A stretch of DNA of 41,729 nt, taken from NCBI GenBank assembly GCA_026988155.1, contig JALSLW010000076.1:1-41729 (forward strand), written 5' to 3'. Both the position numbers and the translations under genes were made by a program. Positions 27,146 through 36,111 of the stretch are shown piece after piece; position 1 is the first letter of the stretch; each line of letters begins with the position of its first letter. The stretch is from Methylomonas sp. Its GTDB lineage: Bacteria > Pseudomonadota > Gammaproteobacteria > Methylococcales > Methylomonadaceae. The notes below the pieces were generated by a model. That model made no database searches, was not told where the DNA came from, and saw nothing but the letters and a program-made list of their open reading frames with translations.

Positions 27146-27262
27146 TATTTATGCACCTAAGAATATAATAAATTCTTGGTATATTAAAAGTCAGTCAGCA
27201 GAAAAAAAGCCAATCTATTTTACGAAGGATTTTTGTTTGTCTTCGGTGCTATTGAGAAGGAT

Positions 27263-27278
27263 GCATAGCTGGCTATGC
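27263..27278. repeat. hairpin in the region upstream of the H4MPT operon
   Basis: GCATAGC (27263-27269) and GCTATGC (27272-27278) form a short perfect inverted repeat at the centre of a larger, weak palindrome (about 27241-27306). The whole region 27146-27378 has no open frame. It holds this structure, a second small hairpin (CAGAC 27326-27330, GTCTG 27339-27343) and the operon promoter. Confidence 0.4.
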
Positions 27279-27342
27279 TGGTTTAAATCCAATTTGATAG
27301 CGATGGTGTATTGGAGTGTCTCTTACAGACTGGAAGTCGGTC

Positions 27343-27371
27343 TGATCTTTCCGAACGGGATCAAGTATAAT
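27343..27371 (+). promoter_or_regulatory. putative promoter of the H4MPT operon, possibly leaderless
   Basis: A perfect TATAAT at 27366-27371 lies 7 bases before the first ATG of the operon (27379). A weak -35 (TGATCT, 27343-27348) is at 17-bp spacing. Transcription would start at or next to the ATG, and no ribosome binding site precedes it. Confidence 0.5.
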
Positions 27372-27378
27372 ACCGCGC

Positions 27379-27933
27379 ATGACTAACCATAATAAAAAAC
27401 AGCCAAAAATTGCCTGGGCCATTACCGGTTCCGGGCATTACATAGAAGAATGTCTTGAATTTCTGCTAACATTGGAAAATGTTGATATCTATTTAAGTCA
27501 GGCTGGAGAAGAGGTGTTAAAAATGTATGGTATTGACCTTAAAGATGTGCGGGCCAGGCATCCTGTTTACCGAGATAAGGCAGCCTCTTCCCCGCCCGTT
27601 GGTCATTTTTATAAAGGCTATTACCATACTTTTGTAATGGCTCCGACTACATCAAATACTATTGCCAAATGTGTTTTAGGCATTGCAGATTCGCTGGTGA
27701 CTAATTTGTACTCTCAAGCGGGTAAATGCCGAGTTCCCAGCATTGTCTATCCCTGTGATATTGCACCTGAAATGGAAACAACAGCGCCAGGCGGAAAGGT
27801 TATGGTTTACCCTCGCCAAATTGACCTGGAGGCAACAGAAAAAATTCGCAGCTTTGAATACACCGACGTTGTAGAAAGTGTTGATGAATTAATCGTCAGT
27901 GTTAGCCAGCGTCTTAAATCACTGGCATTATGA
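27379..27933 (+). CDS. dmrB: dihydromethanopterin reductase-like flavoprotein (DmrB/AfpA family)
   Basis: A 184-residue flavoprotein of the archaeoflavoprotein/DmrB group, related to the flavin-dependent decarboxylase fold. In bacteria DmrB reduces dihydromethanopterin to tetrahydromethanopterin, the last biosynthetic step. The N-terminus PKIAWAITGSGHYIEECLEF holds the flavin-binding Gly-Ser-Gly-His loop, and MAPTTSNTIAKCVLGIADSLVTN is the second conserved flavin-site segment. It is the first of four overlapping genes (ATGA overlap with the next). It has no ribosome binding site and a TATAAT 7 bases upstream of the ATG. The exact electron donor is not shown. Confidence 0.85.
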   Translation: MTNHNKKQPKIAWAITGSGHYIEECLEFLLTLENVDIYLSQAGEEVLKMYGIDLKDVRARHPVYRDKAASSPPVGHFYKGYYHTFVMAPTTSNTIAKCVLGIADSLVTNLYSQAGKCRVPSIVYPCDIAPEMETTAPGGKVMVYPRQIDLEATEKIRSFEYTDVVESVDELIVSVSQRLKSLAL

Positions 27934-29327
27934 GTAAAAACCCCGAACATATCCTATTTTTGACGGGCAAACTGGCTGAAAAACAGCTATGTCAAATTTT
28001 AGAAAAAATGCAGCCGGAATTTACATACTCCGTACACCAGCTTGGATTAAAAGTTGCCGGTTTAATGACAGCAGAAATGATTGGCCGTCGCCTTAAAGAT
28101 ACTTTTAATGCGGATAAAATAATACTGCCTGGCCGTTGCCGGGGAGATATTGACTCTTTATCAGCTGAATTGGGACTGCCTATAGAACGTGGACCGGAAG
28201 AATTAAAAGACTTGCCGCTATTTTTTGGTAAAGCGGCGCATCACTATGATTTATCAAAATATAAAGTAAAAATTTTTGCTGAAATTGTTGATGCACCTAA
28301 TGTCAGTGTCGACGATGTGGTAGAACGTGCCTATTACTATCAGCAACAAGGCGCTGATGTGATAGATATTGGCTGTCTGCCAGGCACTGCATTTCCACAT
28401 ATGGAAGAAACTATCCTCACACTGAAGCAAGAAGGCTTTACTGTCAGTATCGACTCTTTAGAAGACGACGATTTATTGCGTGGAGGAAAAGCGGGAGCAG
28501 ACTATATGCTCAGCCTGACAAATAAAAGCATCTGGATTGCTGACGAAGTAAATGCAATTCCCATTATAATTCCTGAAAAACATGGTGATTTATCCTCGCT
28601 TGACCATGCCATTTCTGTACTGCAGGCTAAAAACAAAATGTTTATTGTCGACCCTATTTTAGATCCGATTCATTTTGGCTTTACCGAATCAATCGCCCGA
28701 AATTTCAGCTTTAGGCAGCAGTACCCTGAGATTGAAATGATGATGGGCGTAGGCAATATTACTGAATTAACCCATGCCGATACCTCAGGCATGAATACAC
28801 TGCTGCTAGGCATGTGTTCAGAAATGAATATCAATCATATCCTGGCAACAGAAGTCAGCCAGCATGCTTGCAGAGCAATAAAAGAAGCAGACTGTGCCAG
28901 ACGCATCATGTATGCGGCCGAGCAGAATAACACCCTGCCTAAGCATATCGATTCCAGTTTAATGACTGTACATGATAATTCACCATTCCCATACCTGTTA
29001 GATGAAATAGAAGATTTAGCCTCAGCAATCAGAGATCCCAGTTTCCGCATACAAACTAGCCCAAAGGGGATGCATATCTATAACCGTGACGGTTTGCATA
29101 CTGCAACAGACCCTTTTGATTTATTTCCCCTGTTAAAAGTGGAAGATGATGCCAGCCATGCCTTTTATTTAGGCGTAGAATTGGCTAGAGCCGAAATTTC
29201 CTGGCAATTAGGCAAACGTTTCAATCAAGACCAGACACTGACATGGGGCTGTGCAACTGAACTAAATCAATCGACCATAGATTTACACACATTTAAACCT
29301 GCCGGAACGACCTTACAGAAGAACTAA
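27930..29327 (+). CDS. dihydropteroate synthase-like protein of the H4MPT pathway (DUF6513-type)
   Basis: A 465-residue protein with an N-terminal domain (about 1-105) and a TIM-barrel DHPS-like domain (about 110-390; VIDIGCLPGTAFPH, FTVSIDSLEDDDLLRGGKAG, FIVDPILDPI). Homologues occur in methanogens and methylotrophs. It is thought to couple the pterin to the ribofuranosylaminobenzene moiety, the H4MPT counterpart of FolP. It lacks the FolP loop motifs SDGG and STRPG, so the substrate should differ. It overlaps the upstream gene by 4 bases and the next by 1 base. The family assignment is strong; the exact reaction is inferred. Confidence 0.87.
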   Translation: MSKNPEHILFLTGKLAEKQLCQILEKMQPEFTYSVHQLGLKVAGLMTAEMIGRRLKDTFNADKIILPGRCRGDIDSLSAELGLPIERGPEELKDLPLFFGKAAHHYDLSKYKVKIFAEIVDAPNVSVDDVVERAYYYQQQGADVIDIGCLPGTAFPHMEETILTLKQEGFTVSIDSLEDDDLLRGGKAGADYMLSLTNKSIWIADEVNAIPIIIPEKHGDLSSLDHAISVLQAKNKMFIVDPILDPIHFGFTESIARNFSFRQQYPEIEMMMGVGNITELTHADTSGMNTLLLGMCSEMNINHILATEVSQHACRAIKEADCARRIMYAAEQNNTLPKHIDSSLMTVHDNSPFPYLLDEIEDLASAIRDPSFRIQTSPKGMHIYNRDGLHTATDPFDLFPLLKVEDDASHAFYLGVELARAEISWQLGKRFNQDQTLTWGCATELNQSTIDLHTFKPAGTTLQKN

Positions 29328-29893
29328 TGATACAAGAAGTTATAATAACGACTCAAAATGCTGAGGGTGTGTCACATATTGCGCCCATGGGTGTGCATAT
29401 TATTGATGATGAATTTATTATCCTGCCTTTCCGCCCATCCATCACACTGAATAATATTCTGCAAACTGAATCGGCAATAATTAATTATTGCGATGATGTG
29501 CGAATCTTTGCAGGCTGCCTAACGGGCAGACGCGATTGGCCTTTAACTGCTACAGAAAAAATACAGGGGCACTTTATTTCTTCTGCACTGGCACACAAAG
29601 AATTAAAACTGGATAGAATTGAAGATGATGAAACTCGCCCCAAACTTTTTTGTAAAGCCATTCATAGCGTAAACCACGCTCCTTTCCAAGGCTTTAATCG
29701 CGCTCAATATGCCGTATTGGAAGCAGCCATTTTAGTGAGCCGTTTAAAAATGCTTTCTATTGAAAAAATTGACTCTGAAATAGAATATTTAAGCATTGGT
29801 TTAAATAAAACAGCTGGCGAAAAAGAGCGGGAAGCCTGGAGCTGGCTACTGGCCTTAGTTAAAACACATAAACAGGAGCTTACACAGGCATGA
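29327..29893 (+). CDS. DUF447-family protein, flavin reductase-like fold, H4MPT operon
   Basis: A 188-residue protein of the DUF447 family, seen in methanogens and in methylotrophs that make H4MPT. It resembles split-barrel FMN-binding proteins: TTQNAEGVSHIAPMGVHI is the entry strand pair, followed by FRPSITLNNI and the Asn-Tyr-Cys-Asp segment INYCDDVRIFAG. Its biochemical step is not established to my knowledge. Co-transcription with genes for the DHPS-like step, MfnB and dihydromethanopterin reductase argues for a role in making or protecting the cofactor. The start ATG overlaps the previous stop (TAATG). Confidence 0.85.
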   Translation: MIQEVIITTQNAEGVSHIAPMGVHIIDDEFIILPFRPSITLNNILQTESAIINYCDDVRIFAGCLTGRRDWPLTATEKIQGHFISSALAHKELKLDRIEDDETRPKLFCKAIHSVNHAPFQGFNRAQYAVLEAAILVSRLKMLSIEKIDSEIEYLSIGLNKTAGEKEREAWSWLLALVKTHKQELTQA

Positions 29894-30561
29894 CAGGAGT
29901 GCTGGCAAGCGTAAACAGTATTGAAGAAGCTCGGCTTATTTTACCTACCTCTGTGGATATTATTGATTTAAAGCAGCCCGAACGCGGAGCCTTAGGTGCT
30001 TTATCTATTGACGCTGTTAAAGCAATTGTTAACGAAGTTAATCATAAAAAACCCGTCAGTGCGACGGTGGGCGATTTGCCTATGCAGGCTAAATTAGTTT
30101 TTGACGCGGTAAAGGTCATGACTGAAACAGGAGTTGATTATATCAAAATTGGTTTTTTCCCTGGCGGTGACTGGCAAGGAACTCTATCTAGATTAGCTGA
30201 CATTACTTTGCAGAGACATAAATTGATTGCTGTACTGTTTGCTGATACTGCATTTGACTTCAGTATCATAGAATCGCTAAGGCAAGCTGGGTTTTATGGT
30301 GTTATGCTGGATACCATGGATAAATCAAAAGGGTCTTTACCTTATGTAATGACAGAATCTGAAATAAAAAATTTTGTCAGCATAACAAAATCAGCTCAAT
30401 TGCTCTGTGGCCTTGCAGGTTCACTTAAACAGCACGATATTGCCGGGCTATTAAAATTGAATGTAGATTATTTGGGGTTTAGGGGCGCTTTATGTAAAGA
30501 GCATAACAGAACTGCTGAATTGGATCTTGATTCGATTACATCAGTTTTAAGCTGTTTTTAA
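29890..30561 (+). CDS. mfnB: (5-formylfuran-3-yl)methyl phosphate synthase (MfnB)
   Basis: MfnB condenses two glyceraldehyde-3-phosphate molecules into 4-(hydroxymethyl)-2-furancarboxaldehyde phosphate, the first step to the furan of methanofuran. The 223-residue barrel has the Schiff-base lysine K28 in VDIIDLKQPERGALGAL, K86 in DYIKIGFFPGG, and D141 and K145 in GVMLDTMDKSKGSLPY. These match, as I recall, Lys27, Lys85, Asp151 and Lys155 of the Methanocaldococcus jannaschii enzyme. It overlaps the DUF447 gene by 4 bases (ATGA). Its presence means the operon serves methanofuran as well as methanopterin. Confidence 0.9.
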   Translation: MTGVLASVNSIEEARLILPTSVDIIDLKQPERGALGALSIDAVKAIVNEVNHKKPVSATVGDLPMQAKLVFDAVKVMTETGVDYIKIGFFPGGDWQGTLSRLADITLQRHKLIAVLFADTAFDFSIIESLRQAGFYGVMLDTMDKSKGSLPYVMTESEIKNFVSITKSAQLLCGLAGSLKQHDIAGLLKLNVDYLGFRGALCKEHNRTAELDLDSITSVLSCF

Positions 30562-30577
30562 TTCCAATTATCCTATT

Positions 30578-30619
30578 TTTTATTAAAGGACAACCCCTTG
30601 TGACTGTCCTTTAATAAAA
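30578..30619 (+). repeat. 15-bp hairpin between mfnB and the symporter gene
   Basis: TTTTATTAAAGGACA (30578-30592) and TGTCCTTTAATAAAA (30605-30619) form a perfect 15-bp stem with a 12-base loop, 16 bases after the mfnB stop. The right arm contains part of the AAAGGA ribosome binding site used by ATG 30628. It could end the H4MPT transcript or gate translation of the symporter. Confidence 0.6.
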
Positions 30620-30627
30620 GGACCATT

Positions 30628-32016
30628 ATGTATCTGGGCGACTGCAAGAGACCGCCTCCATATATACCAAATAGTTATAGCCATTACAGTATGGAACCTA
30701 CTCATATGACAGAAAAAACATCAATAACAACCAAAATCCTGATCGCGATGGCGGTAGGTCTAGTTATAGGCAGTTTAATTAATGCCTTTGCGCAAGACGT
30801 AAGTTTCATACAAACCTACTTGGTCAATGGTTTATTTCATGTGGTTGGCTCTGCTTTCGTAAACTCTTTGAAAATGCTGGTTGTGCCCTTAGTAACTTTC
30901 TCCCTAATTTGCGGCGTATGCGGTATTGGTGATGTCGCCGTATTAGGCCGCGTAGGAATTAAAGCTTTTGCCTTATACATAATAACTACAGGGCTAGCCA
31001 TCACGCTTGCATTAGCTGTTGCGATTTTGGTAGCGCCAGGAGAAGGGTTTGAACAGGCATCAGGCTCTGTTAGCTTTACCCCCAAACCGGCCCCTCCCCT
31101 AACTGATGTATTTATCAATATAGTTCCAAGCAATCCTGTCAATGCATTTGCCGAGGGCAATATGCTGCAAATTATTTTCTTTGTAATTCTGTTCGCTATT
31201 GCCATGCTAATGACGGGCGATATTGGCCGTCAATTAGCAGAAACAGCAGAGAAATTAAATGAAGTAATGATGAATGTCGTTACTCTAGTTATGGATTTTG
31301 CCCCCATTGGCGTATTCTTTTTAATGGCTAAAACCTTTTCTCTGCAAGGCATTGGACTCATTTTACCGATGATAGGCTATTTTTCCGTGGTAATTCTTTG
31401 CCTGCTGCTGCATGGTTTTGGTACATTCAGTTTGCTGCTTATATTTTTGGCAAAACTTAATCCCTGGATATTCATAAAAAAAATGCGTCCTGCCCATATT
31501 TTTGCATTCAGTACAGCCAGTTCAAATGCAACCATTCCTGTTACCCTACAGGTAGTAGAACAGCGCCTAGGAGTCGATAATTCAACCGCCGCCTTTACCG
31601 TACCTTTAGGTGCAACCATTAATATGGATGGGACTGCTATCATGCAAGGGGTTGCCACTGTCTTTATTGCAAATGTTTATGCGATAGATTTAGGGATATC
31701 CGATTATCTTACTGTAGTAGGAATGTCGATTCTGGCGTCTATCGGCACGGCAGGTGTTCCGGGCGTCGGTTTAATCATGCTGGCCATGGTCTTTAATCAG
31801 GTAGGCTTGCCTGTTGAAGGCATTGGCCTGATTCTTGGCGTTGACAGAATATTGGATATGGTGCGAACAGCCGTTAATATTACCGGTGATGCAACAGTTA
31901 CCTGCATTGTTGCCAGAAGTGAGAAAAATCTAAATGATCAGATATTTCATGACCCCGATGCAGGAGTCATTACTGATATTGAACTGCCACATAAAGATTT
32001 GCATGCAGATGTGTAA
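30628..32016 (+). CDS. dicarboxylate/amino acid:cation symporter (DAACS, SLC1-like)
   Basis: A 462-residue inner membrane transporter of the GltP/DctA/SstT superfamily that imports dicarboxylates or acidic or small neutral amino acids with Na+ or H+. It has about eight membrane helices and two re-entrant loops. The signature Ser-rich loop FAFSTASSNATIPVTL, the NMDGTAIMQG motif and DMVRTAVNITGDA are intact. The start at 30628 has AAAGGA 5 bases upstream. However, the first 26 residues are not family-like, and ATG 30691 or 30706 (MTEKTSITTKILIAM) would give a usual N-terminus. The substrate is not predictable. Confidence 0.9.
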   Translation: MYLGDCKRPPPYIPNSYSHYSMEPTHMTEKTSITTKILIAMAVGLVIGSLINAFAQDVSFIQTYLVNGLFHVVGSAFVNSLKMLVVPLVTFSLICGVCGIGDVAVLGRVGIKAFALYIITTGLAITLALAVAILVAPGEGFEQASGSVSFTPKPAPPLTDVFINIVPSNPVNAFAEGNMLQIIFFVILFAIAMLMTGDIGRQLAETAEKLNEVMMNVVTLVMDFAPIGVFFLMAKTFSLQGIGLILPMIGYFSVVILCLLLHGFGTFSLLLIFLAKLNPWIFIKKMRPAHIFAFSTASSNATIPVTLQVVEQRLGVDNSTAAFTVPLGATINMDGTAIMQGVATVFIANVYAIDLGISDYLTVVGMSILASIGTAGVPGVGLIMLAMVFNQVGLPVEGIGLILGVDRILDMVRTAVNITGDATVTCIVARSEKNLNDQIFHDPDAGVITDIELPHKDLHADV

Positions 32017-32042
32017 AGATACTTCTATTATCTTTACACATC
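32008..32042. terminator. bidirectional hairpin containing both convergent stop codons
   Basis: GATGTGTAAAGATA (32008-32021) and TATCTTTACACATC (32029-32042) form a perfect 14-bp stem with a 7-base loop. The TAA of the symporter (32014-32016) is in the left arm, and the TAA of the convergent YihY-type gene (32034-32036) is in the right arm. It probably serves both genes. Confidence 0.65.
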
Positions 32043-33335
32043 CTTTAACAGCACGGCTTCTGACCCTGAACTCAATTTAACAAATTGTTCCAGTTCTGCC
32101 ATATTGGGCACATCTCCACGCCCAGCATCTTCCAAAGCGGCAATAACCGCAGTATTGGTTAAGCAATTTATATCCCGTGAAGGCTGGTAAATAGCCTCTT
32201 CATTTTCCAAGGCATTTAACTCTACAATAAGATTGGCATTAACCAAAGTATCTAAAGTTCTGTTAACAACAGAAATAGGCAAAGTCAACTCGGTGGCAAT
32301 CTGTTCTGCACTAAGTGCTTTCTCACCATAGGCAAAATGTTTGATGATTAAATGGCAGACTTGCAGTGCAATGGTCTTTTTTAATGAAAAGCTAATGTCT
32401 GAAAATTTTTCGTTATATCGATAGCTTTCAAAATTATGCACATAAAAGGCAATCTCGCATCCAAATAAAACCACCATCCACATAACCTGAAGCCAAATTA
32501 AAAACAACGGCAAAGCGGCAAAGCTTCCGTAAATTGCGTTATAGCTTGATGCACCAATTTGCAATGAAATATAAATCCATTGAACGGTCTGGTACAAAAT
32601 GGCAGTTATAATCCCTGCCATAAAACCTGCCTTAAGGCTAATTTTTTTATTCGGAATAAATAAAAACATAAAGGTAAACAAGATAGTCATAATCACCAGA
32701 GGTGAAAAACTCATGGCGTATAAGACGATTTTTGTACCGAATGCCGGCAGATGAATGACTTCAACCAGCCAGGCAATTTTTGTTTTAATAAACACGGTGA
32801 TGCTGCTGGATGAAATCAACAGTACCGGCGCAATCATCATTAATGACAGATAGTCGCTAAATTTTCTGCCTAAAGACCGGCTCTTTTTTATTTTCCATAT
32901 ATGGTTAAAGGATTCCTCGATATTGCTGATCACTTTTATCACTGTCCAAAACAGCACCACAATGCCAATTCCTGCCACCACACCGCCTTTGGTGCTAGCC
33001 AGCATGTTTTGAGAAAACTCAATCAATTGAAGCATCATGGCATCCTGCTCTGATGATTGCTCCAGCATTTGCTGCTCCAGTTTTTTTTCAAAACCAAAGC
33101 CTTTGGCAATGCCAAATAATAAAGCAATTACTGGAACGATTGAAAGTAAGGTATACAAAGATAAAGCAGAAGCTCTTAATTGGCAAAGGTCTCTTTTAAA
33201 CCCCTGCAGAGAAAGCAGCACTATTTTTAATGCATCAATTCCTAGAATTTCAGCGTCTGATAAATTATTTTCTGAAATGGTCCAAATATCTTCTTTTATA
33301 AAATTTATAATGCTTGTGAGCATGTTATTATTCAC
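32034..33335 (-). CDS. YihY/BrkB-family inner membrane protein
   Basis: A 433-residue protein. The membrane part (about 35-310, six helices) is typical of the YihY/RNase BN-misnamed/BrkB family (RASALSLYTLLSIVPVIALLFGIAKGFG, SSYNAIYGSFAALPLFLIWLQVMW). The C-terminal cytoplasmic region (about 325-425) looks like a winged-helix domain (LSAEQIATELTLPISVVNRTLDTLVNANLI). The combination occurs in several gammaproteobacterial members. The function is unsettled; transport or envelope roles have been proposed. It is convergent with the symporter. Confidence 0.88.
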   Translation of the reverse strand: MNNNMLTSIINFIKEDIWTISENNLSDAEILGIDALKIVLLSLQGFKRDLCQLRASALSLYTLLSIVPVIALLFGIAKGFGFEKKLEQQMLEQSSEQDAMMLQLIEFSQNMLASTKGGVVAGIGIVVLFWTVIKVISNIEESFNHIWKIKKSRSLGRKFSDYLSLMMIAPVLLISSSSITVFIKTKIAWLVEVIHLPAFGTKIVLYAMSFSPLVIMTILFTFMFLFIPNKKISLKAGFMAGIITAILYQTVQWIYISLQIGASSYNAIYGSFAALPLFLIWLQVMWMVVLFGCEIAFYVHNFESYRYNEKFSDISFSLKKTIALQVCHLIIKHFAYGEKALSAEQIATELTLPISVVNRTLDTLVNANLIVELNALENEEAIYQPSRDINCLTNTAVIAALEDAGRGDVPNMAELEQFVKLSSGSEAVLLKDV

Positions 33336-33492
33336 CCGATAATTCTTACTGTGTTTTGCATAGCCGTACTTAGGTGCGTGGATTTAATAATGTACCAGTT
33401 TTAGCTTCAAACGCTGGGAACCAATTAAACCCTTCCTCAATTATATCAACTAAACATATTTGTCTTGCATAGAAAGTTATATAGCATAGAGG

Positions 33493-36111
33493 ATGCAGAA
33501 GTATATCAAGTTATTTAGCTCAGCCACAAAAAAAGCAGGCATGCCAATCAAGTTATCTAAACACTCCCCCCTTTCAACAACGCTATTAATAGTTGTAATT
33601 GCCTGCGTTTATTTCCTTTTTGGGCTATTAAGCCTTGATTTAGCTGTGCCACCTAGCCAGGCAGGCGCAGTTTGGCCGCCAGCAGGCATTGCACTTGCCT
33701 GTATGCTGCTATATGGTTTTCGGATTTGGCTCGGGATATTTTTAGGGAATTTCTGCATCAGTGCCTGGGCTTTTGGTTTGGATTTTCAGTTAATGCCCGT
33801 CTATCTGGCAACAGCAACCGGCGGTACCCTTTTTACCTATATCGGTACACGCCTGATTAAAAAACATGCCAACTATCCTAATGAACTGGTTTTTGATAGA
33901 GATATCATTCTTTTTTTACTGCTAGGCGGTCCAGTCAGCTGTTTAATACCGGCAACCATTGGTATCACGGCGATGAGCGCCTATGGCATTATATCCCCTG
34001 CAGAAATCCCCATAAACTGGTTAAGCTGGTGGGTTGGCGATACTATAGGCGTACTTATTTTTACGCCTGTCATGTTAACTATCTTTACACCGGACAGTCC
34101 TCTTTGGAAAAGACGCAGACTGTCATTAGGCCTGCCATTAATAGCCTCATTTACTTTTGTGCTTTTTTTGTTTTTCTATATCCTTGATTTGGAAGACCAG
34201 CGTCATCAGCAACTATTCAGAGAAAGTTCATTTGCTGTTACAGATGAACTAAGTGACAGTCTTGTGGAATATAATCGAGCTATTCGCTCTGTCCATAATT
34301 TCTATCGCAGCCCTGATAGGATTGATGAATCTGGTTTTAAACATTTCACTCAGTCGCTTTTAGATGACTTTTCTGAAAGCCGCAGCATCATTTTTTTAGA
34401 ATATCATCCCAATATTACCGGAAAACAAAGCCCAACTCTAAAATTAAAATTCAACACCATTAAACAGGGATTTAATGTACCGACAGCCCTTTTTCCTGCT
34501 GACCTTTTAAATACGATACTCAATAATAAACTTTCCACATCTCCATCAATTTATTTAAGCAAGAACAATAAATTGCTAAATATATATACCCCGTATTATG
34601 AACAGATAAATAGCCGGGATGTTTTGCAGGGCATTATTGTTCTTTCGTGTTCTCTGAACGAAATCATTGATAATGCACTGCTGGAATCAAAAGTTGATAA
34701 TCTTGGTCTAATTATTAAAGATGCTAAAAATAACACCTCTTTATTCAGCACTAAAAACATTCAGTTTAAGCACTCAAAGTTAAGCCACTTTATACAGGTT
34801 GCCGATCAAAACTGGCAGCTTAGCTTTACCCTGGATACTGATCAGCTATATGCTAAAACACACTGGTCAATGTGGTGGGTTATTGTTAGCGGTTTATTTT
34901 TAACCAGTCTATTGGGCTTTGGCTTGCTGCTGTTAACCGGCCGTTTTCTTCGTACTGAACAGATTGTAAGCAATCGCACAGCTGAATTGCTTATTGCAAA
35001 AAATGTCGCTGAATCGGCCAACTTAGCCAAAAACCAGTTTCTATCTAATATAAGTCATGAACTGCGTACACCGCTAAACGGCATTTTAGGGTTTAGTGAA
35101 CTGCTTTATAAAAAGGATTATATTTTAAATGAAGATAAAAAACAGATCAGCATAATCAGCCACTGTGGCGATCACCTGCTGACAATGATTAATGAAATTT
35201 TAGATATTGCAAAAATTGAATCTAAAAAAATCAAGATCAAACAGAGCCTTTTTGATTTTAATGCATTAATTAACAACCTTATTTCCATTTTTACACTGAA
35301 AGCGAAGGAAAAAAACTTAGACTTTGTCATTTCTAAACAGCTCGTTTCTCAGCCTGTCAATGGTGATTCAGAACGCTTAAGTCAAATTATCAGCAATGTT
35401 TTGGCCAATGCCATTAAATTTACCGCCGAGGGCAGTATTTATCTAAAAATAACCCATAAAAATGAGATTTTAAAAGTTACAGTTTCTGATACGGGCTGTG
35501 GAATTCCCCAAGCAGATCAATCCAAAATTTTTACACCCTTTACCCAGATAGATAACAATAACTTTTCAGAGGAAGGCATTGGACTTGGATTGGCCATCTG
35601 CAATGAATTATCTTTATTGATGGGAGGTTCAATTTCAGTCATCAGCGCTGTCAATAGTGGCAGCACCTTTACCATTTCTATTCCGCTGCCCTTTGCTTCA
35701 ATCAATAATGGCATTAAACCAGATGTTATTCAGATAGCAGAAAAATCAAATGTAAAACAGCTGCGCATCCTGATTGCAGATGACAACGAGATTAACCTTA
35801 TGCTGTTAAAAGTAATGTTTGAAAAGTTAAACTGCTCGCTTGATACGGTAATTAATGGCGCTGAAGCTTTAAATTTATTATGTACAAAATCGTATCAGTT
35901 AGCACTTATTGATATAAATATGCCTGTACTAAATGGCTTTGAACTGATTCGTTCCATAAGAGAGAAAAATATCAATACCCCTGCCATTGCCATCAGTGCC
36001 TATGTTGATGAAAACAAAATCAAAGAAGCTTTATCCCTTGGATTTAATGATTACATGACCAAACCAATCGATGAAAAGAAATTAAATAGGCTTATAAACA
36101 ATTATGTTTAA
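33493..36111 (+). CDS. MASE1 hybrid sensor histidine kinase
   Basis: An 872-residue hybrid kinase. The N-terminal MASE1 integral membrane sensor spans about 28-232 (AVWPPAGIALACMLLYGFRIWLGIFLGN). A periplasmic CHASE-like domain follows (about 235-455), and a last membrane helix at about 462-483. Then come a coiled coil, HisKA with H522 (FLSNISHELRTPLNG), HATPase (NAIKFTA, DTGCGIP, GIGLGLAIC) and a C-terminal receiver with phosphoacceptor D807 (ALIDINMPVLNG) and a conserved Lys in MTKP. The ligand is unknown. The gene overlaps the following porin-like gene by 8 bases. The ATG at 33493 has AGAGG directly against it, which is too close, so Met 17 (33541) is an alternative start. Confidence 0.92.
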   Translation: MQKYIKLFSSATKKAGMPIKLSKHSPLSTTLLIVVIACVYFLFGLLSLDLAVPPSQAGAVWPPAGIALACMLLYGFRIWLGIFLGNFCISAWAFGLDFQLMPVYLATATGGTLFTYIGTRLIKKHANYPNELVFDRDIILFLLLGGPVSCLIPATIGITAMSAYGIISPAEIPINWLSWWVGDTIGVLIFTPVMLTIFTPDSPLWKRRRLSLGLPLIASFTFVLFLFFYILDLEDQRHQQLFRESSFAVTDELSDSLVEYNRAIRSVHNFYRSPDRIDESGFKHFTQSLLDDFSESRSIIFLEYHPNITGKQSPTLKLKFNTIKQGFNVPTALFPADLLNTILNNKLSTSPSIYLSKNNKLLNIYTPYYEQINSRDVLQGIIVLSCSLNEIIDNALLESKVDNLGLIIKDAKNNTSLFSTKNIQFKHSKLSHFIQVADQNWQLSFTLDTDQLYAKTHWSMWWVIVSGLFLTSLLGFGLLLLTGRFLRTEQIVSNRTAELLIAKNVAESANLAKNQFLSNISHELRTPLNGILGFSELLYKKDYILNEDKKQISIISHCGDHLLTMINEILDIAKIESKKIKIKQSLFDFNALINNLISIFTLKAKEKNLDFVISKQLVSQPVNGDSERLSQIISNVLANAIKFTAEGSIYLKITHKNEILKVTVSDTGCGIPQADQSKIFTPFTQIDNNNFSEEGIGLGLAICNELSLLMGGSISVISAVNSGSTFTISIPLPFASINNGIKPDVIQIAEKSNVKQLRILIADDNEINLMLLKVMFEKLNCSLDTVINGAEALNLLCTKSYQLALIDINMPVLNGFELIRSIREKNINTPAIAISAYVDENKIKEALSLGFNDYMTKPIDEKKLNRLINNYV

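Noticed and set aside
27219-27330. Second copy of the palindromic element at 5143-5302
   Set aside because: They share only short similarity (GCTATGCT, TGTTTGTCTT); arms and loop do not align.
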